This document shows positions 5,006-7,101 of a stretch of 7,101 nt of DNA, in pieces. The stretch is from Acidobacteriota bacterium (lineage in GTDB: Bacteria > Actinomycetota > Actinomycetes > Actinomycetales > Micrococcaceae). Location: contig JABBNV010000140.1 of NCBI GenBank assembly GCA_019352125.1, positions 1-7,101 of the forward strand, in the 5' to 3' direction. Under the pieces are notes generated by a model. The model did not search any database. It saw only the letters and a program-made list of their open reading frames with translations, and was not told the DNA's origin. Positions within the stretch are counted from its first letter, which is position 1. Every line of letters begins with the position of its first letter. Position numbers and translations under genes: made by a program.

Positions 5006-6550
5006 ATGGAGGCAGTTTTGGACTTTGACAGCCGCACTGATTCCGGCACACCCCTCTCAGTCACGATCGACGCTGGCACCATCGAGGGAACCCACAACGC
5101 CGGCGTCGCCCACTTCTTAGGAATTCCCTACGCCGCGGCGCCAGTTGGGCCCCACCGATTCCGCCCACCCGCGCCCGTAGAGCCATGGTCCGGCACTAGA
5201 AGCGCACACGATTTTGGTCCCACAGCGCCGAAGGGCGCTTACCCGCCGTATGCCAGGGACCTGCTGCCGGAAGTCACGATTGACGGCGACGAATGGCTCA
5301 ATCTCAATGTGTGGACGCCAGCCGAGGCTTTCAACCTCGGCGCAGGGTTGCTCCCCGTGATGGTCTGGATTCACGGCGGATCATTCACCAACGGCTCCGG
5401 CTCCGTCGCTGGCTACGACGGCACCAGTTTCGCGCGCGACGGAGTCGTAACCGTCACCATCAACTACCGACTCGGCGCTGAAGGCTCCCTGATAGCCCCG
5501 GGCATCTCCCCCAATCTAGGCCTTCAGGACCAAGTGGCCGCCCTGACCTGGGTGCGCGAGAACATCCACGTCTTTGGCGGGGACCCCGCCCGTGTAACCA
5601 TTGCAGGCGAATCCGCGGGTGCCATGTCTGTGGGCGCCTTGCTGATCATGCCGTCAGCCAGAGGGCTGTTCTCAGCCGCCATTTTGCAGAGTGGTGCAGT
5701 AGCCAATTTTCACCCAATTGCGGATGCGCGGCGCACGGCGGAGCGGCTGTCGAGCCACCTGGGAGTTACAGCAACACGGGAGACTTTGGCCAGTGTGACC
5801 CCTGCTGGCGTGGTCATCGCCGCAGGAAAGGTGTCCGGGGAAGTATTCAGCAAGCCGGACCCGGCCATATGGGGCCACATTGCGGCGTTGGGCCTGCCTT
5901 TTGCGCCCGTTCTGGACGGAGAGATCCTGCCCCTTGACGCCTTGGAGGCACTGCGCACAGGCCCGACCGTGCCAGTGCTGCTGGGAACCACCCGAGATGA
6001 AGAGCGCCTCTTTTTGGTTCCAACCGGAGCCGCTGCGTCAGTCACCGAAGAAGCGCTTCCCCAGGTGGCCGCCCGCTACGGGCTATCTCCAGCCGGCGTC
6101 ACCGTATATCGGAATAGCCACCCGGATCTCTCACCGGGAGAAGTCCTCGCCGCCATCGGAACGGACTACCGGTTCCGACTCAGGGCCCTCGCCGCGGTAT
6201 CGGCCATGACAGATACTACGCAGCGAGCCTCTGGGAGTGCCGCGCCAGTGTGGGTCTACCGGTTCGACGGGCTCAGCGGGAAGGCCAACAATGGCTTGGG
6301 GTCCTGCCACGCAACGGAAATTCCCTTTGTGTTCGACACCGTCTCAGATCTACAGGCTCCCTTGATTGGCCGCAACCCGTCACCGAAAATTACCGCCGTG
6401 ATGCACGGTTCGTGGGTGCAGTTCATCGCCAACCACACGCTGGATTGGACCCCGTGGACTGCCGAATCCAAATCCGTGGCCCTGTTGAGCGACCACATTG
6501 AGGTTGTCCAGAACCCCGGCGGCGCCGAGCTTCTAGCGTGGGAGGGCTAG
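5006..6550 (+). CDS. Type-B carboxylesterase (para-nitrobenzyl esterase family)
   Basis: A 514-residue serine esterase of the carboxylesterase type-B/cholinesterase family (pNB-esterase-like), complete in length. It hydrolyses carboxylic esters; the natural substrate cannot be inferred. Landmarks: FLGIPYAAAPVGPHRFRPP (37-55), DEWLNLNVWTP (95-105), oxyanion motif VWIHGGSF (120-127), NYRLGAEG (153-160), nucleophile Ser203 in IAGESAGAMS (199-208), acid Glu332 in GTTRDEERLF (327-336) and His435 in GSCHATEIPF (432-441). No signal peptide is visible, so it is probably cytoplasmic. The frame is open back to 4847, but residues before ATG 5006 have no family likeness, and homology starts shortly after. 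No clear ribosome site precedes 5006. A weak promoter guess is TCGCCA (4958-4963), 17 bases, TAGAGT (4981-4986), which would give a very short leader. It is divergent from the dead esterase; the stop is TAG. Confidence 0.92.
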   Translation: MEAVLDFDSRTDSGTPLSVTIDAGTIEGTHNAGVAHFLGIPYAAAPVGPHRFRPPAPVEPWSGTRSAHDFGPTAPKGAYPPYARDLLPEVTIDGDEWLNLNVWTPAEAFNLGAGLLPVMVWIHGGSFTNGSGSVAGYDGTSFARDGVVTVTINYRLGAEGSLIAPGISPNLGLQDQVAALTWVRENIHVFGGDPARVTIAGESAGAMSVGALLIMPSARGLFSAAILQSGAVANFHPIADARRTAERLSSHLGVTATRETLASVTPAGVVIAAGKVSGEVFSKPDPAIWGHIAALGLPFAPVLDGEILPLDALEALRTGPTVPVLLGTTRDEERLFLVPTGAAASVTEEALPQVAARYGLSPAGVTVYRNSHPDLSPGEVLAAIGTDYRFRLRALAAVSAMTDTTQRASGSAAPVWVYRFDGLSGKANNGLGSCHATEIPFVFDTVSDLQAPLIGRNPSPKITAVMHGSWVQFIANHTLDWTPWTAESKSVALLSDHIEVVQNPGGAELLAWEG

Positions 6551-6574
6551 GGTTGGGGCACGACAGCGGACAGC

Positions 6575-6589
6575 GCGGTGCAGGACCGC
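6575..6589. terminator. Short GC hairpin between convergent genes, possible weak terminator
   Basis: GCGGT (6575-6579) and ACCGC (6585-6589) form a 5-base-pair stem with a 5-base loop in the 43-base gap between the carboxylesterase stop and the convergent gene's stop. It is small and has no T tract, so it is only a candidate. Confidence 0.22.
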
Positions 6590-6593
6590 TCGC

Positions 6594-7101
6594 CTACCTG
6601 GAGAGTCGCTCGCGAAGGATGCTGACGCCGTCGCCCGCTAGCTGGTCTAAGAAGTATTGTCTGCCCGCCATGGCCATCACTAGGGCCAAGGTTGACCCGC
6701 TCACTTCCGGCTCGGTTCCGGCCTTCGGCGTCTCTCCCGCCACGAATGGCCCATCCGTAGCGCGGAGCGTCAAACCTCGGGCAACCGTCCGGCTGGGTAC
6801 TACAAAATTGCGCCGCGCAAAAAACTCCACCACCGGCGTGAGGGCTTCGATACTTGGAACCGTGGCGACGCCCAGCGGAATCCGAACGTCAGTCGCATGC
6901 ACCACCACTTCACCCAAATATGCAGCAACGTCCTTAGTGGGGGCCACCTTGGATGAAATCACCGCTTCAAAACGACACAGCGTTTCGTTGGGGGTCTTCC
7001 CCAGCTGTTCCGCCAGCCTCCGCTGATTGTGCACGTCTGGCTTGAACCCAGCCCCGAGCATGCTGCGCAGCCACGCTGACCGATTGGTACTCGCCGCGGC
7101 A
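6594..7101 (-). CDS. Maleylpyruvate isomerase family, mycothiol-dependent (DinB-like) protein, N-terminus missing
   Basis: The C-terminal 168 or so residues of a protein whose 5' end lies beyond the right edge. The visible frame begins AAASTNRSAWLRSMLGAGF and carries family-typical segments DVHNQRRLAEQLG (22-34 of the visible part), LGEVVVHATDVRIPLG (62-77), RGLTLRATDGPF and a terminal LALVMAMAGRQYFLDQL. In GEVVVHATD the E-x3-H pair corresponds to two of the three metal ligands of mycothiol-dependent maleylpyruvate isomerase; the third (an N-terminal His) is outside the window. Members of this large actinobacterial family use mycothiol as thiol cofactor, but most have no known substrate, so true maleylpyruvate isomerase activity is not claimed. 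The internal ATG at 7059-7061 is not the start, since homology and the open frame continue past it. The stop is TAG. It converges with the carboxylesterase. Confidence 0.85.
   Translation of the reverse strand, partial: AAASTNRSAWLRSMLGAGFKPDVHNQRRLAEQLGKTPNETLCRFEAVISSKVAPTKDVAAYLGEVVVHATDVRIPLGVATVPSIEALTPVVEFFARRNFVVPSRTVARGLTLRATDGPFVAGETPKAGTEPEVSGSTLALVMAMAGRQYFLDQLAGDGVSILRERLSR

Noticed and set aside
1..7101. Mobile element, CRISPR array, phage or defence system
   Set aside because: No transposase, integrase, long terminal inverted repeats, regularly spaced repeats or defence-type domains were found on either strand; the only tandem repeat is the 9-base array at 2299-2334.

Overview
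The window looks like a piece of chromosome from a high-GC Gram-positive bacterium, most likely an actinomycete of the Arthrobacter/Micrococcaceae type. The reasons are the minus-strand cluster gcvH - garA/odhI (FHA protein) - ftsR-like MerR gene, an arrangement conserved in actinobacteria, and a protein of the mycothiol-dependent maleylpyruvate isomerase family at the right edge. The base composition is moderately GC-rich throughout, with no obvious island of foreign composition. No IS element, phage gene, CRISPR array, tRNA or rRNA was seen. The first 13 bases are not genomic: they match the 3' end of the standard Illumina adapter, so the left edge is a contig end.

Left part (14-1342, minus strand): gcvH (lipoyl carrier of glycine cleavage), garA/odhI (phospho-switch inhibitor of 2-oxoglutarate dehydrogenase) and a 3'-truncated ftsR-like regulator. 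Only 14 bases separate garA from ftsR. A compact control region (about 1400-1465) separates gcvH from a divergent plus-strand gene for a four-helix membrane protein of unknown function (1501-2238). That gene converges with an LLM-class flavin oxidoreductase (2326-3363, minus), and between them lies a striking 26-bp perfect palindrome that probably terminates both.

Middle part (2326-4981, minus strand): LLM flavin oxidoreductase, an isochorismatase-fold hydrolase that has valine where the family's catalytic cysteine normally lies, and a decayed alpha/beta-hydrolase (esterase) gene. The decayed gene has three in-frame TAG codons and one frameshift, yet its catalytic motifs are still readable. 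Just upstream of it is a short stretch that may be the remnant of another small gene.

Right part: an intact type-B carboxylesterase on the plus strand (5006-6550), divergent from the dead esterase, then a convergent C-terminal fragment of a mycothiol-dependent maleylpyruvate isomerase family protein running off the right edge. The left cluster links carbon/nitrogen flux (2-oxoglutarate, glycine/C1) to a cell-division regulator. The rest is a loose set of catabolic or detoxification enzymes with no clear common pathway. I found no convincing new defence or mobile system; the most notable items are the decayed esterase, the cysteine-less isochorismatase-fold protein, the dyad in the gcvH divergent control region and the intergenic palindrome/repeat block.
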